NCBI GenBank assembly: GCA_025924435.1
Contig: JAICIL010000022.1
Span: 1-24,008, forward strand
Source: Chloroflexia bacterium
Lineage (GTDB): Bacteria; Chloroflexota; Chloroflexia; Thermomicrobiales; JALYUS01
DNA length: 24,008 nucleotides
Direction of reading: 5' to 3'
Shown here: positions 16,226-23,463 of the stretch, in pieces
Layout: each line of letters starts with the position of its first letter
Position numbering within the stretch: position 1 is the first letter of the stretch
The notes under the pieces: generated by a model
Database searches by the model: none
What the model saw: the letters and a program-made list of their open reading frames with translations, nothing else
Told to the model about the DNA's origin: nothing
Program-made: the position numbers and the translations under genes

Positions 16226-18037
16226 ATGACCGAGCGCGCACGTCTGCACATGCTCAACCGGCGGCGATTCCTGATCGGGTCTGCGGCGGTCGCGGCCAGC
16301 GCCGTCCTCGCGGCCTGCGGCGGCTCAAGCACGGCCCCGACCGCGACGACGGGCGCCGCCACGAAGGCGGGCGCCGCGACGACCAGCGGCAGCGCCCCGG
16401 CGGCGGGCACGACCCCGACCACGGGCGCGACCCCGGCGGCGCAGACGACCGGCGGCGCGACGCCGACCTTCGCCCCCGTCTCGACGGCGGGTTCGCAGCA
16501 GCTCCAGACCTCGATCAAGAACCCGCCGCCGGGCAAGCCGCAGGGCAATAAACCGAGTGAATTGGTGCTTGCCTGGGGCACAAATCAGTTGACGACGCAC
16601 GGCATTGACGGCCAGTTGTATCTCGCCACCATCGCAGAGAGCCAGTTGCGCCATATCTACGAGCCGATGGTGAAGGTCGAGGCGGACGGCAAGACGGTCT
16701 CGCCGGTGCTCGCCACCGCCTGGAAGCGGCTGGATGACAACACCATGCAGTTCACGCTTCGGCAGAACGTGATGTTCCACAACGGCGAGGAGTGGACGGC
16801 GGATGCGGTCAAGTTCAACATCGAGCGCATCCTCGACCCGAAAACGAACGCCGATGGCCGCACGACCTACTCGGTCATTGATCGCGTGGATGTGATGGAC
16901 AAATATACGGTCAATATCCACACCGCGAAGCCGGACCCGGTGCTCCTGCTGCGAATGTCCGGATTCGCGATGAACATGATCGCCCCGAAGTGGGCAGCGG
17001 CGGCAGGCAATCAGGCGATCGCCAGCGGTTCGGCGGGCTATATCGGCACGGGACCGTACAAATTGAAGTCCTGGTCGCCCAATCAGGATCTCGTCGTCGA
17101 GGCGTTCGATGGATACTGGGGCCCGAAACCGGTCATCAAGAACGTACGGATGAAGACGATCTCCGAGGTGGCGACGCGCGTCGCGGCGGTACGTTCCGGT
17201 GAAGTACACGTGGCGAAGGATATGCCGCCGGAAGAAGTTGATAACTTCAACAAGAGCAACCGGCAGACGGCGCGCGCCGTCGCGAGCAACCGGATTCCCT
17301 TCTACTTCATGGAAATCCGCAAGCCGCCGCTGGATAATCCGAAACTGCGGCAGGCGATCAACTATGCCGCCAATATTGATGGCATCATCCAGTCCGTGCT
17401 GCTCGGCAATGGTACCCGCGTCTCCACCGTCCTCGCGCCGTGGCATGTCGGTTTCGACCCGACGCTCAAGCCCTATCCGTACGATGTTGACAAGGCGAAA
17501 TCCCTGATGAAGGAGGCGGGCTTCCCGAACGGGTTCGATGTCAACATCAACTATATCCAAGGGCGATACATGAAAGACAAGGAGGTCGCGGAGGCGATCT
17601 CGCAGGAGTTGAACAAGGCCGGTATCCGCTGCAAGCCGAACCTGTACGACTCCTCCCTCCTGACGCAGAAGGACCTCGCAAATCAATTGGACGGGATGAT
17701 CTTCGCCTCCTGGGGTAACTGGCTCTTCGACGCGGACAACACCCTGTACCCGCTCTTCTCCACCGACGTGCGCGACACAATCAACGCCGGGAAGGGGCAA
17801 AGCAGCCGCCCGTATAGCAACCCGGCATTCGACAAAGCAATCACCGAGGCCCGGTTCACGCTCGATGCCCAGAAGCGCAACGACCTCTACGCGCAGGCAC
17901 AGAAGATCATGTACGACGACGCGGCCGCGCTCTTCATGTACCAACTGACGGACATTTACGGCGTGGACAACTGGGTGAAGTGGGAGCCGCGCTTCGATGA
18001 GATGGTCTGGGCGCAGGAGATGAAGTGGAACGAATAA
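16226..18037 (+). CDS. Family 5 (peptide/opine/nickel type) ABC substrate-binding lipoprotein
   Basis: The 603-aa protein opens with a twin-arginine motif NRRRFLIGS (11-19), a hydrophobic stretch and the lipobox VLAAC with Cys31. A Thr/Ala/Gly/Pro linker follows to about residue 95, then the large bilobed family-5 domain (LRHIYEPMVKVEADGKTVSPVLA, then FTLRQNVMFHNGEEWTADAV, cited in parts). LRQAINYAANIDGI is the usual second-lobe signature. GGGAGGG 5 nt upstream fixes the ATG at 16226. It binds the ligand outside the membrane for the DppB/DppC-like permeases downstream. Family 5 proteins take peptides, glutathione, opines, oligosaccharides and others, so the ligand is unknown. Gap 16132-16225 shows nothing recognisable except this ribosome-binding site. 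Confidence 0.92.
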   Translation: MTERARLHMLNRRRFLIGSAAVAASAVLAACGGSSTAPTATTGAATKAGAATTSGSAPAAGTTPTTGATPAAQTTGGATPTFAPVSTAGSQQLQTSIKNPPPGKPQGNKPSELVLAWGTNQLTTHGIDGQLYLATIAESQLRHIYEPMVKVEADGKTVSPVLATAWKRLDDNTMQFTLRQNVMFHNGEEWTADAVKFNIERILDPKTNADGRTTYSVIDRVDVMDKYTVNIHTAKPDPVLLLRMSGFAMNMIAPKWAAAAGNQAIASGSAGYIGTGPYKLKSWSPNQDLVVEAFDGYWGPKPVIKNVRMKTISEVATRVAAVRSGEVHVAKDMPPEEVDNFNKSNRQTARAVASNRIPFYFMEIRKPPLDNPKLRQAINYAANIDGIIQSVLLGNGTRVSTVLAPWHVGFDPTLKPYPYDVDKAKSLMKEAGFPNGFDVNINYIQGRYMKDKEVAEAISQELNKAGIRCKPNLYDSSLLTQKDLANQLDGMIFASWGNWLFDADNTLYPLFSTDVRDTINAGKGQSSRPYSNPAFDKAITEARFTLDAQKRNDLYAQAQKIMYDDAAALFMYQLTDIYGVDNWVKWEPRFDEMVWAQEMKWNE

Positions 18038-18044
18038 CGGAGTA

Positions 18045-18114
18045 ATGAGCAACGAGCAATGAGCAATGAGCGGGACCACCCCTACCCTCATTGCCCATTG
18101 CTCATCACTCATTG
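18045..18114. repeat. Heptanucleotide inverted array (ATGAGCA family)
   Basis: Four 7-nt units at 18045-18072 (ATGAGCA, ACGAGCA, ATGAGCA, ATGAGCG) are mirrored by four units at 18087-18114 (CTCATTG, CCCATTG, CTCATCA, CTCATTG) after a 14-nt C-rich spacer. It begins 7 nt after the binding-protein stop and ends 20 nt before the permease start. Confidence 0.92.
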
Positions 18115-18134
18115 CTTCCCCGCAGGGGGGCCTT

Positions 18135-19058
18135 GTGATTCAGTACATCATCCGGCGGTTGATTCAGGCGGCGTTCGTCGTCTTCGGCGTCATCACGGTC
18201 GTCTTCTTCGTCCTGCATCTCACCGGGGATCCCGTGCGGTTGCTGCTCTCCCAGAATTCCTCGGAGGCGGACATCCAGAACATGCGGCACAATCTCAAAC
18301 TCGACCGCCCGCTCTGGGAGCAGTATGTCACCTTCCTCGGGAATGCCGTGCATGGCAGTTTCGGCAATTCGATCCGCTTCCAGGGCTTCGACGCGATGCA
18401 TCTTGTCCTGACGCGGTATCCGCGGACGATCCAACTCGCGGTCGCCGCCCTCGTGCTTTCCGTCACGCTCTCGATCGTCTTCGGGGTGATCGCGGCGGTG
18501 AAGCGGTATTCATTCCTCGATAACGCCGTCACATTCTTCGCGCTCTTCGGCCAGTCCGTGCCGAATTTCTGGCTCGGCATCATGCTGATCCTGATCTTCG
18601 CGGTGCGGTTCGGCTGGTTCCCATCGCAGGGATACGGCCTCTCGCCGCGCTATTTCCTCATGCCGATGGTGACGCTCGCCGCCCCCGGCCTCGCGCGCTT
18701 AACGCGACTCGTTCGCTCTGGTATGCTGGATGTCATGGACCAGGATTATGTCCGCACCGCCCGCGCCAAGGGGCTGAAGGAGATGCTTGTCATCTTTCGG
18801 CACGGCTTGAAGAATGCCGCCATCCCGCTCGTCACCGTGATCGGGCTGGACTTCGGCAACCTCCTGGCGGGCGCGGTGATCACCGAGCAAATTTTCCAAT
18901 GGACGGGCGTCGGCCAACTCGCGGTGGACTCAATCAACGCGCATGATTTCCCGGTCGTGCAGGCGATTGTCTTCCTTGTGGCGGTCACGTTTGTGCTGAT
19001 CAATCTGTTCGTTGATATCCTCTATACGTGGCTGGATCCCCGTGTCCGTTTGTCATAG
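18135..19058 (+). CDS. Peptide-type ABC transporter permease (DppB-like)
   Basis: The 307-aa permease has the DppB form: first span near residues 9-31 (FVVFGVITVVFFVLHLTG), a periplasmic loop with DRPLWEQYVTFLGNAVHGSFG, then five spans. The cytoplasmic EAA-type loop QDYVRTARAKGLKEMLV lies from about residue 203. GTG at 18135 is chosen: GGGGGG precedes it at 4 nt and the protein then begins VIQYIIRRLIQ, as typical DppB proteins do. The ATG at 18066 would translate the heptanucleotide array and is rejected. It forms the translocation channel with the DppC-like subunit encoded 33 nt downstream. No ATPase gene follows. Confidence 0.93.
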   Translation: MIQYIIRRLIQAAFVVFGVITVVFFVLHLTGDPVRLLLSQNSSEADIQNMRHNLKLDRPLWEQYVTFLGNAVHGSFGNSIRFQGFDAMHLVLTRYPRTIQLAVAALVLSVTLSIVFGVIAAVKRYSFLDNAVTFFALFGQSVPNFWLGIMLILIFAVRFGWFPSQGYGLSPRYFLMPMVTLAAPGLARLTRLVRSGMLDVMDQDYVRTARAKGLKEMLVIFRHGLKNAAIPLVTVIGLDFGNLLAGAVITEQIFQWTGVGQLAVDSINAHDFPVVQAIVFLVAVTFVLINLFVDILYTWLDPRVRLS

Positions 19059-19091
19059 GACGATGGGAATGACTTTCATCAGGAGCAGATA

Positions 19092-20045
19092 ATGTCTCAA
19101 GAGGGCGTGCTAACGGGAACGCGCGTGGTGCTCTATGAGGAACCCCAGCGGCGTCATGCCGGGCGACGCGCGTGGCGGATGCTCCGGCGCGGCCGCCTCG
19201 GACTCGCCGGCGCATTGATCCTCTTTTGCGTCGCGATGGCCGCGATCACCGCGCCGTGGCTCGCCCCGCACGATCCGAACAAGGGCGATCTGATTGCACG
19301 GCTGAATTGCCCCGCCTACACGTCCTGCCCCCGCTACGGCACGAAGCAAACAATCCACGGCACGACGACCTATCCGCTCGGCACGGATCAACTCGGTCGC
19401 GACATCCTGAGCCGGATCATTTACGGCGCGCGGGTTTCGCTGATCGTCGGGCTGACGGCGGTGGCGCTGGGCGGTGGGATCGGGACCGTGCTCGGCTTAC
19501 TCTCCGGCTACTATGGCGGCGGTATTGACGCCGCCATCAGCCGCATCGCGGACGTTCAATTGGCGTTCCCCTTCCTGCTGCTCGCGATTTTGATCTCCAT
19601 CGTCGTCGGCGGCGGGCTCTTCAACGTCATCGTCATCCTCAGCATCGGCGCGTGGGTGCCGTTCGCCCGCGTCGTCCGGGGCAGCACGCTCTCCGCCAAG
19701 AATTATGAGTATGTCACCGCCGCCCGCACGATCGGCGCGCGCGCTCCCTCCATTCTCTTCCGACATATTTTGCCGAACGTCATCACGCCCGCCATCGTCA
19801 TCGCGACCTTCGCCGTCGCGGGGACGATCATCGCCGAGGCGGGACTCTCCTTCCTCGGCCTCGGCGTCGGCGCGAGCCAGCCGACCTGGGGAAACATGCT
19901 GGCGGACGGACGGCAATATGTCAGCACCGCGTGGTGGCTGGCGACCTTCCCCGGCGTCGCGATCATGCTCACCGTGTTGAGTATCAACCTGATCGGCGAC
20001 TGGCTGCGCGACATCCTCGATCCGCGGCTGCGCAACACGGGGTAG
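19092..20045 (+). CDS. Peptide-type ABC transporter permease (DppC-like)
   Basis: The 317-aa second permease has a cytoplasmic basic N-terminus, then a first span near residues 37-58 (LGLAGALILFCVAMAAIT) followed by APWLAPHDPN, the standard DppC start. An extracellular loop contains two Cys residues (NCPAYTSCPRYG), which are not a fixed family feature and might form a disulfide. The GTDQLGRDILSRIIYGARVS motif, the EAA loop NYEYVTAARTIGARAPSI from residue 204 and LSFLGLGVGASQPTWG are all present. AGGAG upstream sets the ATG. The gene ends with LRDILDPRLR as usual. The next gene is a DJ-1-like protein instead of the expected DppD/DppF ATPases. Confidence 0.94.
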   Translation: MSQEGVLTGTRVVLYEEPQRRHAGRRAWRMLRRGRLGLAGALILFCVAMAAITAPWLAPHDPNKGDLIARLNCPAYTSCPRYGTKQTIHGTTTYPLGTDQLGRDILSRIIYGARVSLIVGLTAVALGGGIGTVLGLLSGYYGGGIDAAISRIADVQLAFPFLLLAILISIVVGGGLFNVIVILSIGAWVPFARVVRGSTLSAKNYEYVTAARTIGARAPSILFRHILPNVITPAIVIATFAVAGTIIAEAGLSFLGLGVGASQPTWGNMLADGRQYVSTAWWLATFPGVAIMLTVLSINLIGDWLRDILDPRLRNTG

Positions 20046-20055
20046 GGGCTGGGCC

Positions 20056-20169
20056 TGACCCCCGGCCCCTTCCCGCGCCGGGAAGGGGAGTGAGCCTCTC
20101 TGCGATCACGGTATTCGGGGGAACGCCCCGATCTTGCAATGAGTCACCCCTTCCCTTTGAGGGAAGGGG
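20056..20169. repeat. Three-hairpin spacer (family A relatives)
   Basis: CCCCTTCCCG (20066-20075) pairs with 20079-20088; TCGGGG-GAACG-CCCCGA is at 20115-20131; CCCCTTCCCT (20147-20156) pairs with 20160-20169. The flanks TGACCCCCGG and GTCACC recall the CCTCACCCC head. It fills the gap between the DppC-like and DJ-1-like genes and may end the transporter transcript, though no T-run follows. Confidence 0.8.
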
Positions 20170-20189
20170 CCGAGGGTTAGGAAGAAAGG

Positions 20190-20822
20190 ATGCCAATGTC
20201 TGCAACCGACACCGGCACCGGCGCGATAACCGTCGGGATCGTGCTCTTCGATGATGTGGAAGTGCTCGACTTCGCGGGGCCGTTCGAGGTCTTCGCGGTG
20301 GCGGGGAATATCACCGAGGGCGGGTTTAAGGTTGTCACCGTCGCGGAGCGGGCGGAGGCCACGAAGCCGATCATCGCGCGCAACGGGCTGAAGATCGTGC
20401 CCGATTATGCGCTCGCGGACGCGCCGCACCTCGACCTGCTCGTCGTGCCGGGCGGGCAGGGGACGCGGCGGGAAGTCGCCAATCCGAAACTGATCGGCTG
20501 GATCAAGCGGCGCGCGGCTGAGGCGCAACTGACGACGTCCGTCTGCACCGGCGCGTTCCTGCTCGCCGAAACCGGCATCCTCGCGGGCAAGACCGCGACG
20601 ACCCACTGGGCGAGCGTCGAGCGGATGGCGCAGACCTACACGATGCTCCACGTCCGGGGCGACGCCCGCTTCGTGGACGAGGGCGACATCGTGACCAGCG
20701 CGGGCGTCTCGGCGGGCATTGACATGGCCCTCTACGTGGTTGGCCGCCTCAAGGGCGCGGAGATCGCCGCCAAAACCGCCCGGCACATGGAGTATGACCA
20801 CTACACGCCGGACATGACGTAA
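20190..20822 (+). CDS. DJ-1/PfpI superfamily protein, isonitrile hydratase-like
   Basis: The 210-aa cytoplasmic protein has a single class-I glutamine-amidotransferase-like domain. VLFDDVEVLDFAGPFEVF supplies an acidic residue (Asp27), and TTSVCTGAFLLAETG the nucleophile Cys119 with Thr120. LLVVPGGQG and ATTHWASVE complete the set. The D-C-T combination is that of isonitrile hydratase (InhA, converts isonitriles to N-formamides), and the same domain also forms the sensor part of AraC-like regulators; here no HTH follows, favouring an enzyme. An AGGA and an AAAGGA compete, so translation may start at 20190 or at the ATG at 20196. It lies at the end of the plus-strand catabolic block. The actual substrate is not shown. 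Confidence 0.85.
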   Translation: MPMSATDTGTGAITVGIVLFDDVEVLDFAGPFEVFAVAGNITEGGFKVVTVAERAEATKPIIARNGLKIVPDYALADAPHLDLLVVPGGQGTRREVANPKLIGWIKRRAAEAQLTTSVCTGAFLLAETGILAGKTATTHWASVERMAQTYTMLHVRGDARFVDEGDIVTSAGVSAGIDMALYVVGRLKGAEIAAKTARHMEYDHYTPDMT

Positions 20823-20828
20823 GGAAAT

Positions 20829-20934
20829 TTGAACCGCGAAGGCGCGAAGGACGCGAAGGAAACAAGCGAGAAGATTAATTGACTTTCTCTTTCTTCATTC
20901 TCTCTTCGCGTCCTTCGCGCCTTCGCGGTTGAAT
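20829..20934. repeat. Long palindromic spacer, GCGAAGG family (copy 3)
   Basis: The arms 20832-20858 and 20904-20930 are 27 nt each and exactly complementary, with an AT-rich 45-nt centre. It separates convergent genes (DJ-1-like and PLP enzyme), so here it could act as a bidirectional terminator. A decayed extra half-unit GCGTCTTGGCGGTT follows at 20948-20961. Confidence 0.95.
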
Positions 20935-20959
20935 TGCCTGCGTCTACGCGTCTTGGCGG

Positions 20960-21970
20960 TTAGCGTGAACTGTCCAGGCCGAGTTGGTCCACCTGCGCGA
21001 AGAGGGCGGGGCTGCCGCCGGTGTGCAGGAAGACGACGGTTTCGGCCGGGGGGATCTTCCCACGGCGGATGTGGTCAATCATGCCCGCCATCGCTTTGCC
21101 GCTGTAGACCGGGTCGAGGAAGATGCCCTCATTGTGCGCGAGGAGGCGGATCGCCTCCAGACAGGCGGCGGTCGGGATGCCGTACCCCTCGCCGATATAG
21201 CCTTCATCGGTCAGCAGCTCGTCAGCGCTCAGGCGGGCCGGGATGCCGAGCAGCGCGGCGGCCTCATTGGCGATTGCGACGGCGCGCTCCGTCTTCTCCG
21301 GGTCGCCGCCGCTGACCGCGATCCCATACAGGCGATACGGCGCGCTGTAGGCTTTCGCGCCGAGGGCAAGTCCGGCCTGCGTGCCGCGCGAGCCGCTGGC
21401 GTAGTAGAGGTGGCTCGGCGCTTCGCCCATCTGAAAAAATTGCGCGACGAGTTCAAGGGTCGCCGTCACATAGCCGAGCGCACCGATCGCGTTCGAGCCG
21501 CCAACGGGGATCAGATACGGCCGCTCGCCGCGATCCCGCAGTTCGACCATCGCCCCGGCGATCTGCTGGTCGGCATCCTCGCCCGGCATGACGAAGCGGA
21601 TCTCGGCACCGAGCAGCCGGTCGAGCAGGAGATTGCCTTGCATCACCGGATCGCGGCCTTTCGCGGTCAGGACGAGGCACGCCTTCATCCCGGCGATGCG
21701 CGCCGCCGCCGCCGTCATGCGCGCGTGGTTCGACTGCACCGCCCCGGATGTGATGAGGACCGTCGCGCCCTCCCGCACGGCATCCGCGATGAGGAATTCG
21801 AGTTTGCGCGCCTTGTTGCCGCCGAAAGCGAGGCCGGTCAGGTCGTCCCGCTTGATGAGGATGCGCGGGCAGCGTTCCGGGCCGCCGAGCGCGGCGCGCA
21901 GATTGTTCGCCTCCGCGAGCGGTGTCGGCAAGGCAGCGAGCGAAATACGCGGTTGTGCGCCGATGGACAT
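20960..21970 (-). CDS. PLP-dependent D-cysteine desulfhydrase family enzyme
   Basis: The 336-aa protein is close to canonical for the D-cysteine desulfhydrase/ACC deaminase family, which eliminates D-cysteine to pyruvate, H2S and ammonia or opens ACC. KRDDLTGLAFGGNKARKLEF carries the PLP lysine K53. SGAVQSNHARMTA, VGGSNAIGALGYV, the phosphate loop SGSRGTQAGL, DEGYIGEGYG and IFLDPVYSGKAMAG all follow in order. AAAGGAGA 7 nt upstream sets the ATG. It is transcribed in the same direction as the DinB-like gene 73 nt upstream; that gap contains the palindrome GCATCGCGATGC (21995-22006). D-cysteine versus other amino-acid substrates cannot be settled by motif reading. Confidence 0.9.
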   Translation of the reverse strand: MSIGAQPRISLAALPTPLAEANNLRAALGGPERCPRILIKRDDLTGLAFGGNKARKLEFLIADAVREGATVLITSGAVQSNHARMTAAAARIAGMKACLVLTAKGRDPVMQGNLLLDRLLGAEIRFVMPGEDADQQIAGAMVELRDRGERPYLIPVGGSNAIGALGYVTATLELVAQFFQMGEAPSHLYYASGSRGTQAGLALGAKAYSAPYRLYGIAVSGGDPEKTERAVAIANEAAALLGIPARLSADELLTDEGYIGEGYGIPTAACLEAIRLLAHNEGIFLDPVYSGKAMAGMIDHIRRGKIPPAETVVFLHTGGSPALFAQVDQLGLDSSR

Positions 21971-22043
21971 GACGGAATCTCCTTTGATCGTAGGGCATCG
22001 CGATGCGGATTGGCTTCCTGATCCACTGACTACTATCTTCTGT

Positions 22044-22535
22044 CTACTTCAGCGATTGCATGCCATCCACCACCAACTGGCGCGTGATCTGGATGTGCCC
22101 CTGGTGGAGCGCGCCGTGCTCGATGGCGTGCAGCAGGCAATCGCGGAGCGTCAGGGTTTCGCCGAGGCCGCCGGTGCTGCGGTATTCGGCGGGCGGCTGC
22201 GGGGGGATGCGCTCCATCGCTCCAGCGGGGAGGTTATCGAGCGCGTCATGGATGGCGGCGATCAACCGTTCGTAGCGGGCGATCAGCGCGGGGCCGTCGC
22301 CCGTCGCGCGGAACTCGGCCTGCCGGTGCCGCCCGACATCGCGACCGCTCGCCATCTGCACGGCCCAGAACTCCGTCGAACCGGCGAGATGGGTCGCAAT
22401 CGCGTAGAGCGTGTTCGCGTCCGGCAGCGGCACGGGCCGATTGAGCACGTCATCCGGCACTCCGTCGAGTTGCTTCATCACATCCCGCGCGATCCGTTCC
22501 AGCACCGTTGCGAACTGCGCGCCCTCGTTTGCCAT
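22044..22535 (-). CDS. DinB-like four-helix protein, putative metal-dependent
   Basis: The 163-aa protein looks all-helical. His49 in TLYAIATHLAGS and the cluster HAIEHGALHQGHIQITRQL (His140, His144, His147) match the spaced three-His metal site of the DinB/YfiT superfamily. Many members act as thiol-dependent transferases using bacillithiol or mycothiol, but others have no known activity. TGGAGGGGATCGG precedes the ATG. It is probably the first gene of a two-gene unit with the PLP enzyme downstream. Its start is 130 nt from the divergent ArsR-type gene, with an inverted repeat between them. The function remains general. Confidence 0.75.
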   Translation of the reverse strand: MANEGAQFATVLERIARDVMKQLDGVPDDVLNRPVPLPDANTLYAIATHLAGSTEFWAVQMASGRDVGRHRQAEFRATGDGPALIARYERLIAAIHDALDNLPAGAMERIPPQPPAEYRSTGGLGETLTLRDCLLHAIEHGALHQGHIQITRQLVVDGMQSLK

Positions 22536-22554
22536 CCGATCCCCTCCATCTTTC

Positions 22555-22613
22555 TGGTAGCGCGGGCTTTCCCGCCCGCGAGACTGACGCAGGCTGGAAA
22601 GCCCGCGCTACCA
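22555..22613. repeat. Inverted repeat of the TAGCGC(A/G)GGC family (diverged copy)
   Basis: TGGTAGCGCGGGCTTTCCCG starts the left arm (22555-22580) and the right arm ends GAAAGCCCGCGCTACCA (to 22613); the 26-nt arms differ at two pairs. It is a relative of the perfect copy at 13769-13825, with inner arms changed to GCGGGC-TTTCCC-GCCCGC on the left but GCAGGC kept on the right. It lies between divergent genes. Confidence 0.88.
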
Positions 22614-22626
22614 CCGGACACCCCGC

Positions 22627-22660
22627 TTGCATCAGCCACCCACTCCACATATACTATAAT
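22627..22660 (+). promoter_or_regulatory. Promoter of the ArsR-type gene, probably giving a leaderless mRNA
   Basis: TTGCAT (22627-22632), a 19-nt spacer and TACTAT (22652-22657) are followed by 7 nt and then the ATG at 22665. An overlapping perfect TATAAT (22655-22660) is an alternative -10. No Shine-Dalgarno fits between -10 and ATG. Confidence 0.5.
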
Positions 22661-22664
22661 TGAG

Positions 22665-23357
22665 ATGAATGAGATGCAAGGAGTCGCACAATCCGCACGG
22701 GCGCTCTCCGACGAGACGCGGTTGCGCCTCCTCGCGATCCTCTACGCGGGGGACGCGACGGTGAACGACCTCGCCGCGCGCCTCGACCTCGCGCAGCCGC
22801 GCATCTCGACGCATCTCGCCCTGCTCCGACGGGCCGGATTGGTGGAGGTGGCGACCGTGGGCCGCCAGCGCACCTACCATGTGGACGCGGGACGCATCCG
22901 CGCGATGTTCGCGGCGTTAGGAGGACCGATGTCGGCGACGATGCAATCACCGAAACGAAGCGCGCAGGCGGCCCGCGCCGTCCGGCGCGACACGCCGATC
23001 CGTCACGCCCGCACCTGCTACGACCACCTCGCCGGGGTCGCGGGCGTCCGGCTGCTCGATGTCATGCTCGAACGCGGCTGGCTGACCGTCGAGGACGGCC
23101 CGCGCCCGCGCTATCGCCTCACACCGACCGGCGACGCGGCGCTCCGCGCCCGTGGCGTGGACCTCGACCGGGCGAAGCAGGCCCGCCGGATGTACGCCTT
23201 CGGCTGCCTCGACTGGACGGAACGCCGCCCGCACCTCGGCGGCGCGCTCGGCGCGGCGGTCCTCCATGCCCTCGAAGACGCGGGCGTCGTCCATCGCGAT
23301 GGCACGGCGCGCACGATGCTCCTCGCGCAGCCGCTCGACGCGTGGCTGGACCGATAA
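22665..23357 (+). CDS. ArsR-family transcriptional regulator with C-terminal effector-type domain
   Basis: The 230-aa protein starts with a winged helix-turn-helix: ARALSDETRLRLLAIL (about residues 11-26), VNDLAARLDLAQPRISTHLALLRRAGLVEV as recognition region, and a wing VGRQRTYHVD. A second domain follows with HARTCYDHLAGVAGVRLLDVM, RYRLTPTGDAAL and FGCLDWTERRPHLGGALGAAVLHAL; this extended architecture is known in a subgroup of ArsR proteins. Conserved Cys and His in CYDH and GCLDWTERRPH could bind metal or sense thiols (inference). The ATG at 22665 lies 7 nt past a -10 box, with a second ATG at 22674. The frame stays open far upstream but only by lack of stops. Target genes are unknown; the divergent DinB/PLP pair is the obvious candidate. 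Confidence 0.85.
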   Translation: MNEMQGVAQSARALSDETRLRLLAILYAGDATVNDLAARLDLAQPRISTHLALLRRAGLVEVATVGRQRTYHVDAGRIRAMFAALGGPMSATMQSPKRSAQAARAVRRDTPIRHARTCYDHLAGVAGVRLLDVMLERGWLTVEDGPRPRYRLTPTGDAALRARGVDLDRAKQARRMYAFGCLDWTERRPHLGGALGAAVLHALEDAGVVHRDGTARTMLLAQPLDAWLDR

Positions 23358-23358
23358 T

Positions 23359-23456
23359 CGCGAGCGCGGCGGGTGCGTAGAAGAACCAGAGAATATGCGT
23401 TTCTCCGATTCTTGCTTCCTGCGCGCGCTGTGTCCTTTGTGTCCTCTGCGCTCGCG
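23359..23456. repeat. Imperfect inverted spacer between convergent genes
   Basis: CGCGAGCGC (23359-23367) is the exact complement of GCGCTCGCG (23448-23456); inside lie AGAAGAACCAGAGAA and a TCTCCGATTCTT-like counterpart, and the short direct repeat TGTGTCCTTTGTGTCC (23429-23444). It begins 2 nt after the regulator stop and ends 7 nt before the glycosidase stop, so it may serve as a shared terminator. Confidence 0.6.
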
Positions 23457-23463
23457 TTTTGCC

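Noticed and set aside
16325..18112. 595-codon minus-strand frame opposite the family-5 binding protein
   Set aside because: Low-complexity Arg/His/Val-rich translation that ends in a run matching the antisense of the Ala/Thr linker; no start signal.
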